The translations under genes and the position numbers were made by a program. Positions 53,612 through 63,312 of a DNA stretch of 64,000 nt are shown here, piece after piece. The notes under the pieces are model-generated. The model did no database searches and had not been told where the DNA came from. It saw only the letters and a list, made by a program, of their open reading frames with translations. Location of the stretch: contig VSNM01000013.1 of the NCBI GenBank assembly GCA_009774245.1, positions 1 to 64,000 of the forward strand, given 5' to 3'. Source of the DNA: Lachnospiraceae bacterium (GTDB lineage Bacteria; Bacillota; Clostridia; Lachnospirales; Lachnospiraceae). The first letter of the stretch is position 1; each line of letters opens with the position of its first letter.

Positions 53612-54616
53612 ATGACAATCTACGATGTTTCAGAGAAAGCCGGTGTATCCATAGCGACCGTGTCGCGCGTGTTGAACGGTTCCAACAACGTCAGCGCCCA
53701 GACACGCCAAAAGGTTCTGGCCGTGATCGAGGCCTGTGATTACACGCCAAACGCTTTTGCAAGGGGACTTGGCTTAAACTCAATGAATACGATTGGCATC
53801 CTGTGTGCCGACTCTTCCGACCTGTATCTTGCCAATGCGATCTATCATATCGAGCAGGAGCTGCGGGAGAACAATTACAACTGTATCCTCTGCTGTACGG
53901 GCTATCACCTTGAGGACAAACAGAAATACCTGAATCTCCTCGTCAACAAAAAGGTGGACAGTGTGATTCTCGTGGGCTCAAATTTTATAGCCGACAAGGA
54001 CGCTGAGAACGACTATATCCGCGAGGCCGCTGGAGAAATCCCCATCCTTTTGTTAAACGCGGACTTTGACTGTGAAAACGTATACTGCAGTCTCTGTGAC
54101 GACTTCAAGTCGACCATGCAGGCCACTTCCTATCTGATAGAAACGGGCGTCGAGGACATCCTGTATCTGTACAACTCCAAGTCCTTCTCCGCGCTCCGAA
54201 AACTGTCAGGCTATCAGAGCGCGCTCACCCAGAAAGGACTGCCGCTGCGCATGGAGTACATGCAGTATTTTCCGGGAAGTCACGCCAATCTTCCGGCAAT
54301 CGCAGACTTTCTGGCGGATCTCGACAGCTCTCTCCAATACAGGGGCATCGTCGCCGCTGATGACAATCTCGCCATCGGCGCCGTCAAATTTGCGCATAAG
54401 AAAGGGCTGTCCATACCAAGCGAACTGTCCATTGTCGGCTACAACAACTCGATCCTCAGCACATGCTGCGAACCGGAGCTCACGAGCGTCGACAACCGGC
54501 TCGAAACCCTGTGCCATCACATCGTAAAGACGCTGATCGGCATTCTCAGCAACAAAGAAATGCCCCAGAAGGTTATCTTCTCCGGCGAACTGATCAAAAG
54601 AGGAACAACTCTTTAA
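53612..54616 (+). CDS. LacI-family regulator of uronate genes
   Basis: A 334-residue repressor. HTH at the N-terminus (MTIYDVSEKAGVSIATVSRV), hinge with FARGLGLNS, then a sugar-binding domain. The start is the ATG at 53612; an upstream extension lacks a ribosome site. Its location between kduI and uxaC makes it the likely uronate-responsive regulator of both. The effector is inferred to be a uronate-derived keto acid. Confidence 0.9.
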   Translation: MTIYDVSEKAGVSIATVSRVLNGSNNVSAQTRQKVLAVIEACDYTPNAFARGLGLNSMNTIGILCADSSDLYLANAIYHIEQELRENNYNCILCCTGYHLEDKQKYLNLLVNKKVDSVILVGSNFIADKDAENDYIREAAGEIPILLLNADFDCENVYCSLCDDFKSTMQATSYLIETGVEDILYLYNSKSFSALRKLSGYQSALTQKGLPLRMEYMQYFPGSHANLPAIADFLADLDSSLQYRGIVAADDNLAIGAVKFAHKKGLSIPSELSIVGYNNSILSTCCEPELTSVDNRLETLCHHIVKTLIGILSNKEMPQKVIFSGELIKRGTTL

Positions 54617-54662
54617 CATATTTATATCAATTTTTAATCAAAATGAAAACGGAGGAATCATC

Positions 54663-56078
54663 ATGAAATCTTTTATGGATCAGGACTTTTTGCTCCAGAC
54701 CAAAACGGCGAGCGACCTTTTTCACAGCTATGCGGAAAAGACACCTGTGCTCGACTACCACTGCCACATCAATCCCGCGGAGATCGCAGACAACCGCAAA
54801 TTTGACAACATCACACAGGTATGGCTTGGCGGCGACCACTACAAATGGCGCTTCATGCGTTCCTGTGGTGTGGACGAAAAGTTCATCACAGGCGACGCAT
54901 CAGACAAGGAAAAATTTTTCAAATGGGCAGAGTGTGTCGGCAAGGCGATCGGCAACCCGCTCTTCCACTGGACGCACCTGGAACTGCAGCGGTATTTTGG
55001 CTATATGGGTGTCCTCAACAAAAAGACTGCCGAGGAAGTGTGGAATCTCTGCAATGAAAAACTAAAGGACGACAGCATGAGTGTGCGCGGTCTGATCAAG
55101 CGCTCCAACGTGACGCTGATCTGCACGACGGACGATCCCATCGATTCGCTTGAATACCATAAACAGATCGCAGCTGACGACACCTTTGACGTGCAGGTAC
55201 TTCCCGCATGGAGACCGGACAAGGCAATGAACATCGAAAAGCCGGACTACTTCGACTACCTCGCAAAACTCGCAGATGTGAGTGGCGTCGCTATCAACAC
55301 TTTCGCAGATCTGAAAAACGCACTGCAAAACAGACTGGACTTCTTCGCCTCCATGGGCTGTTCTGTGTCTGACCATGCATTAGAATATGTAATGTACCAG
55401 CCAGCTTCCGACGACGAGATCGAGGCAATCTTTGCCAAGAGAAAAAGCGGTGCGTCTGTCACCAGACAAGAGGAGCTCCAGTACAAGACAGCTTTCATGC
55501 TCTTTGTCGGAAAACAGTATCATAGACTGAACTGGGTAATGCAGCTCCACTACGGCTGCAAGCGCGACAACAACACACTGCGCTATGACCAGTTAGGCCC
55601 CGACACCGGATACGACTGCATCAACAACTACGCCCCATCCGCAGAGCTCGCTGATTTCCTGAATGCACTAATCAAAACAGACGAGCTGCCAAAGACGATC
55701 ATCTACAGCCTGAACCCAAATGACAACCAGGCAATCGGCACGATTCTTGGCTGTTTCCAGGACTCCACGGCATGCGCCAAGATCCAGCAGGGCAGCGCGT
55801 GGTGGTTCAACGATCACAAGACCGGCATGCAGGATCAGATGATCTCCCTCGCAAACCTCGGAAACCTCTCCGGCTTTGTCGGCATGCTGACAGACTCCAG
55901 GAGCTTCCTCTCCTACACCAGGCACGAGTATTTCAGACGCATCCTGTGCAATCTCGTCGGAAACTGGGTGGAGGACGGCGAGTTCCCGGCTGACATGGAG
56001 ACACTTGCGGAGATCGTAAAGGGTATTTCCTATAATAATGCGGTGAACTATTTTGGATTTGACTTAAAGACCGTATAA
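54663..56078 (+). CDS. uxaC: Glucuronate isomerase
   Basis: A 471-residue amidohydrolase-fold isomerase converting D-glucuronate to D-fructuronate and galacturonate to tagaturonate. The metal motif DYHCHINP near residue 35 and the family segments HWTHLELQRYFG and NPNDNQAIGTI are present. CGGAGG precedes the ATG. It follows the LacI gene by 46 bp. With kduI it indicates use of plant or host uronates. The remaining pathway genes are outside the window. Confidence 0.96.
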   Translation: MKSFMDQDFLLQTKTASDLFHSYAEKTPVLDYHCHINPAEIADNRKFDNITQVWLGGDHYKWRFMRSCGVDEKFITGDASDKEKFFKWAECVGKAIGNPLFHWTHLELQRYFGYMGVLNKKTAEEVWNLCNEKLKDDSMSVRGLIKRSNVTLICTTDDPIDSLEYHKQIAADDTFDVQVLPAWRPDKAMNIEKPDYFDYLAKLADVSGVAINTFADLKNALQNRLDFFASMGCSVSDHALEYVMYQPASDDEIEAIFAKRKSGASVTRQEELQYKTAFMLFVGKQYHRLNWVMQLHYGCKRDNNTLRYDQLGPDTGYDCINNYAPSAELADFLNALIKTDELPKTIIYSLNPNDNQAIGTILGCFQDSTACAKIQQGSAWWFNDHKTGMQDQMISLANLGNLSGFVGMLTDSRSFLSYTRHEYFRRILCNLVGNWVEDGEFPADMETLAEIVKGISYNNAVNYFGFDLKTV

Positions 56079-56084
56079 ACAAAT

Positions 56085-56124
56085 CGTTCCTGTATACACG
56101 CTGCAATCCGTGTACACAGGAACG
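56085..56124. other. 16-bp hairpin after uxaC
   Basis: CGTTCCTGTATACACG pairs with CGTGTACACAGGAACG with one mismatch around an 8-nt loop. No T-run follows on the plus strand, so it may be an RNA stabiliser or imperfect terminator for uxaC. Confidence 0.55.
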
Positions 56125-56185
56125 AAAAACGTAACATACGAAAGGCACCATCTAATGCTTCATACATCTTCTTGTAGAAACGACC

Positions 56186-57391
56186 ATGAGGTCAACGCTC
56201 CCCAAAATATCGCAGCAGTATCCGATATCGCCCGCGATACAGATGATTGCAGAACATGCCCTCCCCCTCAATGCGACTCAGCAATCGAGTAGGGGAAAAG
56301 CCTTTCCCCTACTCGCCGCGCGCCCCGTGCGCCGCCTTAGCGGCATATTTCCTTTGCACGGGGCTGCGCACAAAAACATCGATCTGTCTACCGCCAGCTT
56401 TATTGTCACAGATAACCGGGACGATGAAAATGCTGAACAGATCAATGATGAGGACTGCAAAATATATGGCACCGTCAAGCCGTCACTTTCACGTAATCAA
56501 TTTACAGACGCAGTACTGGCAAAAGCGGACTATGAGGATACCAATCTGATCACACATACCTACGCGGCGAATTTTGACGGCAATGGGAAGGAAGAAGCTT
56601 TTGTGATCGCTGGGGAATGGGGCACTGAATGGGGAGACGATACCCTGGAGATGATATATGGGGAGCTTTGGTTTATTGACAGTAGCGGCGCTGCGACGCG
56701 CCTGGTGTCCACAACAACGTTTCAATCCTGGCAGCAATATATCATGCAGGATGGCAAAATTTATTTTTTCATAGACTATAATATCGCATTCACATCATGG
56801 GGTACATTAGTTCTTACCGTGAAAGGAAACCAGCTCATGATATTTCCCTGTTATGGAGACAAAATTGTCCTCGATCCCGCGAACACAGAACATCTTTATC
56901 TCAGCAACTACGCATGGGGAACCAAGTTGATTCAGGACGATGGGCAGATTATCGTGACACATAACTGTTATGACGGCATGCTTGAAATCTTAAAATCGGA
57001 GTCAGAGGACGGGGACAGATTTCTGTGGTTTGGACATACATGGAAACCTTACACATTTGAATTTGACCATGAACAATGGAAGGAAACACCCGCGCGTGGA
57101 GTAACCAGAGAAGAGGTTGAATCGATCGCTGCCCTTCCCCAGACTTTTGACAGCTCAGCCTATGATGGCGTACAATATATCCTACGCGACAACGGGGAAT
57201 TAAACATCAACCTGGCAAAAACCGATCACGAATATCCTGAATCTGTCTCTTTTGAAAACCTCACTTTCCTGCTCAGTGAATCGCGGGAATGGATTGCACA
57301 GGAGCGGGATAATAATGGAATCTACGCTATACAGCTGACCGGCGAAAGCCACTGGGATTATCTGGACAACCTGCTAGCGGAATTACAATAA
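56186..57391 (+). pseudogene. Hypothetical protein whose 5' end is replaced by the structured repeat
   Basis: An open frame of 401 codons. Codons from about 33 to 64 read through repeat copy E (56282-56376). The real protein seems to begin only after it (SFIVTDNRDDENAEQIN) and has no start codon or signal peptide there. The rest looks like an exported beta-rich protein (ANFDGNGKEEAFVIAGEWG, GKIYFFIDYNIAF). The first 30 codons lack a ribosome site. I infer a gene truncated by repeat insertion or deletion. No family recognised. Confidence 0.6.
56282..56376 (+). repeat. Terminator-linked structured repeat, copy E
   Basis: Starts CAATCGAGTAGGGGAA and ends GCGCACAAAAA. Hairpin 1 is nearly perfect (CGAGTAGGGGAA with TTCCCCTACTCG). 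The main stem is CCCCGTGC/GCACGGGG with inner GCCGC/GCGGC. Unlike copies A-D it has no minus-strand terminator beside it and runs into a coding frame. Confidence 0.87.
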
Positions 57392-57398
57392 TTTTTTG

Positions 57399-57443
57399 GC
57401 GCCTGCATAGTTCCTTTCCACAATCATTTTTGTGGGCAGGCGC
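57399..57443. other. Hairpin after the truncated gene
   Basis: GCGCCTGC (57399-57406) pairs with GCAGGCGC (57436-57443), with inner CCACAA/TTGTGG. No clear T-run follows on either strand, so terminator function is uncertain. Confidence 0.5.
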
Positions 57444-57505
57444 TTATCATTCCTTGTCATAATTCCCATGATATAGCTGCCAACAAGATATTATTGGCGC
57501 CCATT

Positions 57506-58132
57506 TTACGCTAACAGCCATAATATGAGCATACTGGCATAGCTTACTTTCAGATTTTTTTCAGAGACATAAAAAGGTATCGCATAAACAAAAGCATTTA
57601 GCGCTGATACAATACCGTCCTCAAATCCATGATACAAATGTGGCATACCCCATAGAAAAAACAGTGCCAGTGCGCCCCACGGTATCTCTGATTTCCCAGT
57701 CAGACATTCCCCTGCCTGCTGGGCATATGTCAGAAGCTCCAACATTAACAAAACTTCCAACGGATAATAGAGGATATTGCGAATCGTATATAATGGATAA
57801 CCCGAAAAAAATTCCCTGATCAATAAGGGCTTCATTCCGATATTCAGATAATATCTCACCGCTATTGAAATACCGCACATAACCGTAAAAAATATGATTA
57901 CCCATCCCTGCCTGTTAAATGACCATTGATATGATACAGCTCTCCCTTCATTTTGTTTTTTCATTCTAAACAGAACAAAAAATGCTCCCACTCCCCAAAT
58001 AACAGGACTGATTCCGAATGCTAATATTTGATTTGGCATACATAGCGAAATAAAATCGCATTCTATCACGCCCCATACAATCAACATCATGATTAACGCA
58101 TGCATACCTTTTTTGTAGGTTTCCTTTTCCAT
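57506..58132 (-). CDS. Membrane protein, possibly CPBP-like
   Basis: A 208-residue protein with about six membrane helices. LMLELLTYAQQAGE followed by FFLWGMPHLYHGFEDG is loosely reminiscent of CPBP intramembrane proteases, but the Glu-Glu-x3-Arg motif is absent, so activity is doubtful. AGGAG lies about 11 nt before the ATG. It begins the accessory run that continues to the window end on the minus strand. Confidence 0.6.
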   Translation of the reverse strand: MEKETYKKGMHALIMMLIVWGVIECDFISLCMPNQILAFGISPVIWGVGAFFVLFRMKKQNEGRAVSYQWSFNRQGWVIIFFTVMCGISIAVRYYLNIGMKPLLIREFFSGYPLYTIRNILYYPLEVLLMLELLTYAQQAGECLTGKSEIPWGALALFFLWGMPHLYHGFEDGIVSALNAFVYAIPFYVSEKNLKVSYASMLILWLLA

Positions 58133-58282
58133 ATTCCATCTCTCTCCTCTATAATTGATCTGATGAATATTTTACCACAAACAGATATCCAATTCCAGTA
58201 CGCACACAAACAATTATACGGAACAATTTCTGTTTTCGGATTCTTCACTTTTCTATCCATGCCCCCTTCTATATCTATAAGT

Positions 58283-58693
58283 TCAGGAACATTTAACAGA
58301 CAGCAATGTTTTTATGTCGTCAAAGTGCTCTTCACATGTAACACGATAATGAATCCACCCGCCGTCGCCACAGTGATATTTGTTGTCTATATATTCCTGC
58401 GCATATTTTTGAAGCTGGCTGTAAACGGTCTCGCACTGCATATCTGACAGCCGCATCATAACCGTGAAAGCATTGTCCTCTGCAAAAATATTACATATTA
58501 ACTTGTTTTTCTTTTTATGGGCAACACCCCAGCCGTATTTATTTCCATATGGGAAAACTACCTTTATCTCTGTATGAAAGGCTGATACCAGCCATTCGTT
58601 CAACAGCGTAAATCTTTCTGAATTCTCGCCACAGAATCTGGTCATTTCTTCCATGGAAGGCGTTATTTGTTTATTGAACATTCTTTCGCACAT
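58283..58693 (-). CDS. DUF3788 family protein
   Basis: A 136-residue soluble protein. WGVAHKKKNKLICNIFAEDN, FTVMMRL and the terminal HCGDGGWIHYRVT/DDIKTLL pattern match DUF3788. The function is unknown. The start is the ATG at 58693 after AAGGAG. The gap 58133-58282 on its downstream side holds no gene. Confidence 0.75.
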   Translation of the reverse strand: MCERMFNKQITPSMEEMTRFCGENSERFTLLNEWLVSAFHTEIKVVFPYGNKYGWGVAHKKKNKLICNIFAEDNAFTVMMRLSDMQCETVYSQLQKYAQEYIDNKYHCGDGGWIHYRVTCEEHFDDIKTLLSVKCS

Positions 58694-58767
58694 AATTCCA
58701 TACTCCTTTTCGTTACAATCCACTTTTCGGGTTTCGGCATTTCCACACATCTACAACTCAAAATCTC

Positions 58768-59892
58768 TCAAATATTACAATAGCAGCGTTCATCTTTGCC
58801 GCCCAGTTCCATTAATTTTAGATAATGCGGAATATCCTCCATTACAGGCTCGATTCGAAACGGCGCGCCGCAGCATCCACAGTGCCATTTTTCTTCCTGT
58901 TCAAACCTATATTTTACACTGGATTTGCAGGTGCCGTTTGCACGGTTCTGGCAACCGGCGTCACTATGGCGAAACATCTCCACGATCCTTTCGGTGCACT
59001 CGCCCAAGTACGTCAAGCAATTCTGGGCATTTCGGATTCTCAATTCCAGATACAGTTTCCCTGTATCGGAAGTCAGTGCGTAATCATACGCCGACGATTT
59101 TTTGCAAAAATACCGGACAGACGGCCCCTCATTAGAATCACCCTTTTTCCTCACAGCTCCGCCTTCCATAAGTATTTTGTCCAGGGCAGCGATCACCTCT
59201 CTGTCCGTTGGGTTGTGCATCTTGTCCGCCACATAGTCACTGCCCCTGGAAAGACTGCATGTGTGCAAATCCTCCGATAAGATCTTATAATTCCATCCGA
59301 TAAATGCATTGCTGAAGGCGACCTGATTTGAATAATAATTTTTTACGTCTCTAAGCTGTGTATTTTTCACTTTATTTGCGACAGCATATAGAACTTCCAA
59401 AACATTCCGATTATCTGGGTAATCGATTTCCAGCGCTTCGCCTGATGACAACTGAAACTTTTTGATGTCGTCAAACATAAAACCGTAATCACACAAGACT
59501 TCCAACAATAAATTCGTCTTTTTTGCCTTATTCATCTTTCGGACTTGCACCGTGTCAGAGACAAATACCTTATCCTGAAAACTGCCGCAGGCAAACAGGC
59601 AGAACAGAAAGTAAAACAGCTGCCATGGCGCACTCCTCGCCTCCCTTGCCTGACTGGAAAAGTAGTCATATTCATCTATTTTGTATAATGGCAGTCCAAA
59701 CTTTTGCGGGGTATCCGCCATGTCAGAATACATCTGGTAAAACAGCCCTCCGATTTCACGAAACGCGCTTTCAAACGCTTCATAAGAAATCTTCTGCAAA
59801 AAATCGGAATGGATCGCTATATTATCTGGTATGTCTACCAGCTTATTGCGGCGGATCAGAGCCCACCTGCTGCTCAAAAACGCGTCACTCAT
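58768..59892 (-). CDS. Hypothetical protein with C-terminal cysteine-rich motif, 374 aa
   Basis: A soluble protein of no recognised family. The N-terminal 300 residues are mixed helical. The C-terminus has WHCGCCGAPFRIEP and ERCYC, probably a zinc ribbon. GGGAGA precedes the ATG. It lies between GNAT and DUF3788 genes on the same strand and may be co-transcribed. Confidence 0.65.
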   Translation of the reverse strand: MSDAFLSSRWALIRRNKLVDIPDNIAIHSDFLQKISYEAFESAFREIGGLFYQMYSDMADTPQKFGLPLYKIDEYDYFSSQAREARSAPWQLFYFLFCLFACGSFQDKVFVSDTVQVRKMNKAKKTNLLLEVLCDYGFMFDDIKKFQLSSGEALEIDYPDNRNVLEVLYAVANKVKNTQLRDVKNYYSNQVAFSNAFIGWNYKILSEDLHTCSLSRGSDYVADKMHNPTDREVIAALDKILMEGGAVRKKGDSNEGPSVRYFCKKSSAYDYALTSDTGKLYLELRIRNAQNCLTYLGECTERIVEMFRHSDAGCQNRANGTCKSSVKYRFEQEEKWHCGCCGAPFRIEPVMEDIPHYLKLMELGGKDERCYCNI

Positions 59893-59911
59893 ATCATTAT
59901 CTCCCTACATT

Positions 59912-60526
59912 TTAAAATTCATAGCTTTCCCCTGAAAAATGCAATTTATCAAACGCCTTTACCCTGTCACGGTTGAGACTATCGTCATAAATGTCCGATT
60001 CATAATACTTCCCGCCCTTTGCACATGACAGATAACCGGAAACAAGCTCCATTCCCATAAACGCCGGATAATTGTATCCGTCCGAATCCGTAATGCCCCA
60101 TGTAGATGCCTCTTTAAAGCCAAATTGCGGATAATACTCTGGTCTTCCAAAAAACAGAATTGCGCCAAATCCCTGTTCCGTCGCCTTGCATATCATACTT
60201 TTTATGAGCGCCTTTCCGACACCCTTTCCCTGATATGCCGGCTCTACGCTGAGCGGCCCGAAATTCAGGACTGGGATCGTGCCATCTGGGGTTTTCACTT
60301 TGGCATTACTACATATGATATGTCCAACGATCTTATGGTCAGTCTCTGCAACCAGACTTAATTCAGGTATACCATCTCTTTCCCGAAGCGTATGAACCAT
60401 CCAGTGCTCGTAGGGACAGCCGATTCCCCCTCGTTCAATCCGCTCCGGGTATGAAAATGCTGCTCTTGTTATTTCCTCCACTCTCCGATAATCTTTTTCC
60501 CGTTCTTTTCTGATTGAAATATTCAT
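59912..60526 (-). CDS. GNAT-family N-acetyltransferase
   Basis: A 204-residue acetyltransferase. LSLVAETDHKIVGHII, then the acetyl-CoA loop in LSVEPAYQGKGVGKALIKSM (Q-x-x-G-x-G), and ILFFGRPEYYPQFGF near the C-terminus, are typical. The acceptor is unknown. AAGGAGGAG lies just before the ATG. Confidence 0.9.
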   Translation of the reverse strand: MNISIRKEREKDYRRVEEITRAAFSYPERIERGGIGCPYEHWMVHTLRERDGIPELSLVAETDHKIVGHIICSNAKVKTPDGTIPVLNFGPLSVEPAYQGKGVGKALIKSMICKATEQGFGAILFFGRPEYYPQFGFKEASTWGITDSDGYNYPAFMGMELVSGYLSCAKGGKYYESDIYDDSLNRDRVKAFDKLHFSGESYEF

Positions 60527-60592
60527 TTACTCCTCCTTATATTGGCATCTAAAGCAGAAAACATACTGTAACGAAATCATGACTATCTATCT

Positions 60593-61045
60593 TTAAAGTA
60601 TGTATTGCATAAAATTACCATTCTTCACAAACCCAAAATCCGTGTACAGCAGCACGCCCATATCAGATGCCGTGATCTGGACACAGCCGCAGCCGTATTC
60701 CTTCGCCTCATTTACAACCCGCGTCAATAATTCTTTCGCGATACCCTGCCTGCGGTAATCATTCGCAGTAAACATACTGGAAAGCAGTCCGATTTTTCCA
60801 TTGGGACAACTAAAATACGGCGGCTTTTCTACAAAGGACATTCCGCTTGTCCCCACAATCCGATCCCCGTCCACAGCCAGCCACGAGACAAACGTGCCGT
60901 CCGCCATATGCCGGTTGTAATAACCAATTAAGGCAGGTCTTAAATCAATATTCTCCCTGGCGCCCTCCTCCCGCAACTGGCGGATTCTCATTTCTATAAA
61001 AGTATCTAAGTCCTTTTCGGTCAGTTTCCTGTATTGCACTGCCAT
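60593..61045 (-). CDS. GNAT-family N-acetyltransferase
   Basis: A 150-residue acetyltransferase with SSMFTANDYRRQGIAKELL (R-x-x-G-x-A acetyl-CoA loop) and MGVLLYTDFGFVKN. The start is the ATG at 61045 after GAGAGGGG; a longer frame upstream is unsupported. The acceptor is unknown. It may form a unit with the GNAT gene at 59912. Confidence 0.87.
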   Translation of the reverse strand: MAVQYRKLTEKDLDTFIEMRIRQLREEGARENIDLRPALIGYYNRHMADGTFVSWLAVDGDRIVGTSGMSFVEKPPYFSCPNGKIGLLSSMFTANDYRRQGIAKELLTRVVNEAKEYGCGCVQITASDMGVLLYTDFGFVKNGNFMQYIL

Positions 61046-61157
61046 ATAACATCGCCCCTCTCTTTCCTGTTCATCTCTTTTTAAAGTTGCTCTCCCGAAT
61101 TGGTCACTATAAAGGAATTGTAGCTGTTTTTCCCTGATCATACCATGAATGGAGATG

Positions 61158-61178
61158 AAAAAAACCTACGCTCCGTAG
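61158..61178 (-). terminator. Terminator of the AraC-GyrI gene
   Basis: On the minus strand, CTACG-GAG-CGTAG followed by GTTTTTTTC. A short but well-formed terminator. Confidence 0.75.
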
Positions 61179-61219
61179 CGTCAGGGAACTGAGATCACCG
61201 TATGTGCCGTTTCCTTTTT

Positions 61220-62155
61220 CTACAGTTTCTTAATAACTGGCACCCACATACGAAAGCCATCTGGAACACCACCGTTTTGGAACCACCGTTCTGAGAAAAT
61301 GTGTTCCTCATAAAAAATACCCGCCGGACAATCAAACGCATATCCCTCGGTATTTTTCATAAATTCAACAAAAGCCTCGGAAGCCTTCATCAGGCTAAGC
61401 GCGATATCCATATTCTCATTTTCATCAAACTGATTCAGGGTGACTTCATTTACCAGAAACAAACCTGACGGAGCGTCCTCAACCTTCCGCCCGCAGAATT
61501 CTTCCTGGAAGCATTCATCGCCTATGAGATACATCATCGCTTTGTAAGGGTGCCTTACATGTTCAGATGCGTTCTGATGCCCTGCGTCCTGCGGGTGGTG
61601 ACCAGACGGCGCCACTCCGACATACCTTCTGGCAGTGCGGTCTGGTACATGCTCTTTACACCATTTTGCCATCTGTCCCCATGCCTCACTTTCCGGATCA
61701 ACACAATCGACCGTAAAACAGACAACTTTTTCATTTTTATGTTCTTCGATTTTTACGATCGCAGTCTCGTTCATAACCATCTCTCCCTCTTTTATCTGAA
61801 TCTGGAAATTCAGTTTGGGAAAACAGACAACGGAACCGCCTTCCCTGATTTGACTGGGTGTTTTTCCTGTAAAATGCCGCATTGCACGGGAGAATGCCGT
61901 CGCGGAATTGTATCCATATTTCACAGCAATGTCAGTAACCCTGTGTTCCGTATCCATTAATTCCCTTACCGCGTATTGAAGTTTGCGTTTCCTGATATAC
62001 TCGTCTAAAGTCATGTTGGCAATCAGTAAAAAGAATCGTTGATATGTTGACTTGGATATTCCGGCTATACGGGCAGCCCTATCGTAGTCAATCTCTCCAA
62101 ACAGGTTGTCTTCTATATATGCAATTGACAGGTTCAGTCCTTCCACATAATCCAT
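61220..62155 (-). CDS. AraC-family regulator with GyrI-like effector domain
   Basis: A 311-residue regulator. The N-terminal AraC HTH pair is at about 8-105 (AARIAGISKSTYQRFFLLIA, then VTDIAVKYGYNSATAFSRAM). A GyrI-like small-molecule-binding domain (about 130-311) ends in GFRMWVPVIKKL. Such proteins usually sense drugs or other amphipathic compounds. The start is the ATG at 62155 after GGAGGTGAT. The terminator is immediately downstream. Confidence 0.92.
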   Translation of the reverse strand: MDYVEGLNLSIAYIEDNLFGEIDYDRAARIAGISKSTYQRFFLLIANMTLDEYIRKRKLQYAVRELMDTEHRVTDIAVKYGYNSATAFSRAMRHFTGKTPSQIREGGSVVCFPKLNFQIQIKEGEMVMNETAIVKIEEHKNEKVVCFTVDCVDPESEAWGQMAKWCKEHVPDRTARRYVGVAPSGHHPQDAGHQNASEHVRHPYKAMMYLIGDECFQEEFCGRKVEDAPSGLFLVNEVTLNQFDENENMDIALSLMKASEAFVEFMKNTEGYAFDCPAGIFYEEHIFSERWFQNGGVPDGFRMWVPVIKKL

Positions 62156-62255
62156 AATATCACCTCCTCCAGTCATTATAGCTTATGTATCCCCAACACG
62201 CTCTACAATAAACGTCATTTACTGCACAGGGAATATGCCCTCAAATATTTCCTTT

Positions 62256-62326
62256 TACAAATATTCCGCAATCACCGAAGCCGGATTTTTCTGATAGATC
62301 TCCTGCTTAAAAAGGCTTCCGCGACT
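62256..62326 (-). pseudogene. Possible C-terminal gene remnant
   Basis: In the gap 62156-62346 a short frame reads LFKQEIYQKNPASVIAEYL and then stops. It has no start codon and is cut by upstream stops. It looks like the tail of a lost gene. A 12-of-14 match to the terminal repeat of the 62946 element lies nearby at 62193-62206. Confidence 0.25.
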
Positions 62327-62346
62327 CCTTCATCCTGCCCCCTATA

Positions 62347-62901
62347 TCACAGATTTTCTTTTGCTAATCTTGTGTATTTATTTACAAACTCTGTTTTTTC
62401 CGCCGTATATCTATCCCTGTCATGTTCATATTTTTTCCATAAATCTAACTTTAAATTTTCATACGCTTTTGCAATCTTTGTATGCCCATTTAAGTAATCC
62501 CTAAAATAGATTTCGTCTTTATCATTCAAAAGACGTAGATGAATGTGAAATACCCTTTCCGCAAATCCTTTCTCTGTATATCCCTTATTCAGTGAAATTC
62601 TTTTATCGCTTTCAGACATACAAATGTATCCATTTTGAATCATTCGTTCTTTTACCATGATAAGCGTGGCGGCATCAGGAATTTCAATCAATATATCAAT
62701 GATTGGCTTCGCCCATATTCCATGAATGGCTGTACTTCCAATATGATATATTTGCAAACCCAGTTTAGCAGGAAAAATATTTTTTAGAATATTCTGTTCT
62801 TCTTCATACCATTTCGACCAACAATCCTGATGCTCTGTTAAATAGATCGGGAACAATTCCCATAATTCTTCCAAATTCATTTCTGAAAGTTTTTTACTCA
62901 T
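62347..62901 (-). CDS. GrpB family protein (nucleotidyltransferase-like)
   Basis: A 184-residue protein. YHIGSTAIHGIWAKPIIDILIEI is the GrpB/UPF0157 signature, and FHIHLRL plus FRDYLNGHTKIAKAYENLK follow. The fold is nucleotidyltransferase-like; the function is not established. AGGAG precedes the ATG. Confidence 0.88.
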   Translation of the reverse strand: MSKKLSEMNLEELWELFPIYLTEHQDCWSKWYEEEQNILKNIFPAKLGLQIYHIGSTAIHGIWAKPIIDILIEIPDAATLIMVKERMIQNGYICMSESDKRISLNKGYTEKGFAERVFHIHLRLLNDKDEIYFRDYLNGHTKIAKAYENLKLDLWKKYEHDRDRYTAEKTEFVNKYTRLAKENL

Positions 62902-62945
62902 AACTTTCTCCTATCGGATTGAAAATTTTCTGCTTGTTGCTGATA

Positions 62946-63106
62946 CTAGAGCGTGTTTGTGCTTTCTGCCAGATGTGCGTCACAATTTGTGGGAGATTTG
63001 TGCCAAATGAAGGGCGCATAGCGGGCTATGTAACCTGAATTTGGCATAAATATCACGCAAAGTGGGACGTGCAGATGGTAGGAATGATTTTTCAAACATG
63101 CTCTAG
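62946..63106. repeat. MITE-like element with 14-bp terminal inverted repeats
   Basis: CTAGAGCGTGTTTG (62946-62959) and CAAACATGCTCTAG (63093-63106) pair at 13 of 14 positions. CTAG at both edges may be a target duplication. Internal inverted pairs TGCCAAAT/ATTTGGCA and CATAGC/CTATG suggest a long imperfect hairpin. No coding capacity. Confidence 0.82.
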
Positions 63107-63150
63107 TGCGGATATTCAATTAAATCTACACCCTGAATAATTTGATAATA

Positions 63151-63312
63151 CTACTGCTCCATGCACACTTCAACCATTTTCTTCATAAAAGGCAAGTCGC
63201 CCCAATCGGGGTTGTCTATCCTGAATGTGCATCCGCATACACCGTCAAAGTCTTTCCCAAAGATAGTCTTTTTTCTGCCGCCGCTGCAGGAACCGCAATG
63301 GTCGCAAAATTT
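63151..63312 (-). other. 54-codon frame continuing past the stop of the MerR-type gene
   Basis: Directly after the TAA at 63313-63315 the same frame continues as KFCDHCGSCSGGRKKTIFG, VCGCTFRIDNPDWGDLPF and MKKMVEVCMEQ before TAG. The six cysteines and clean codons look like a real zinc-binding tail. It has no start of its own. It is either a lost C-terminal extension (nonsense mutation), a readthrough product, or a relic. Confidence 0.45.
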
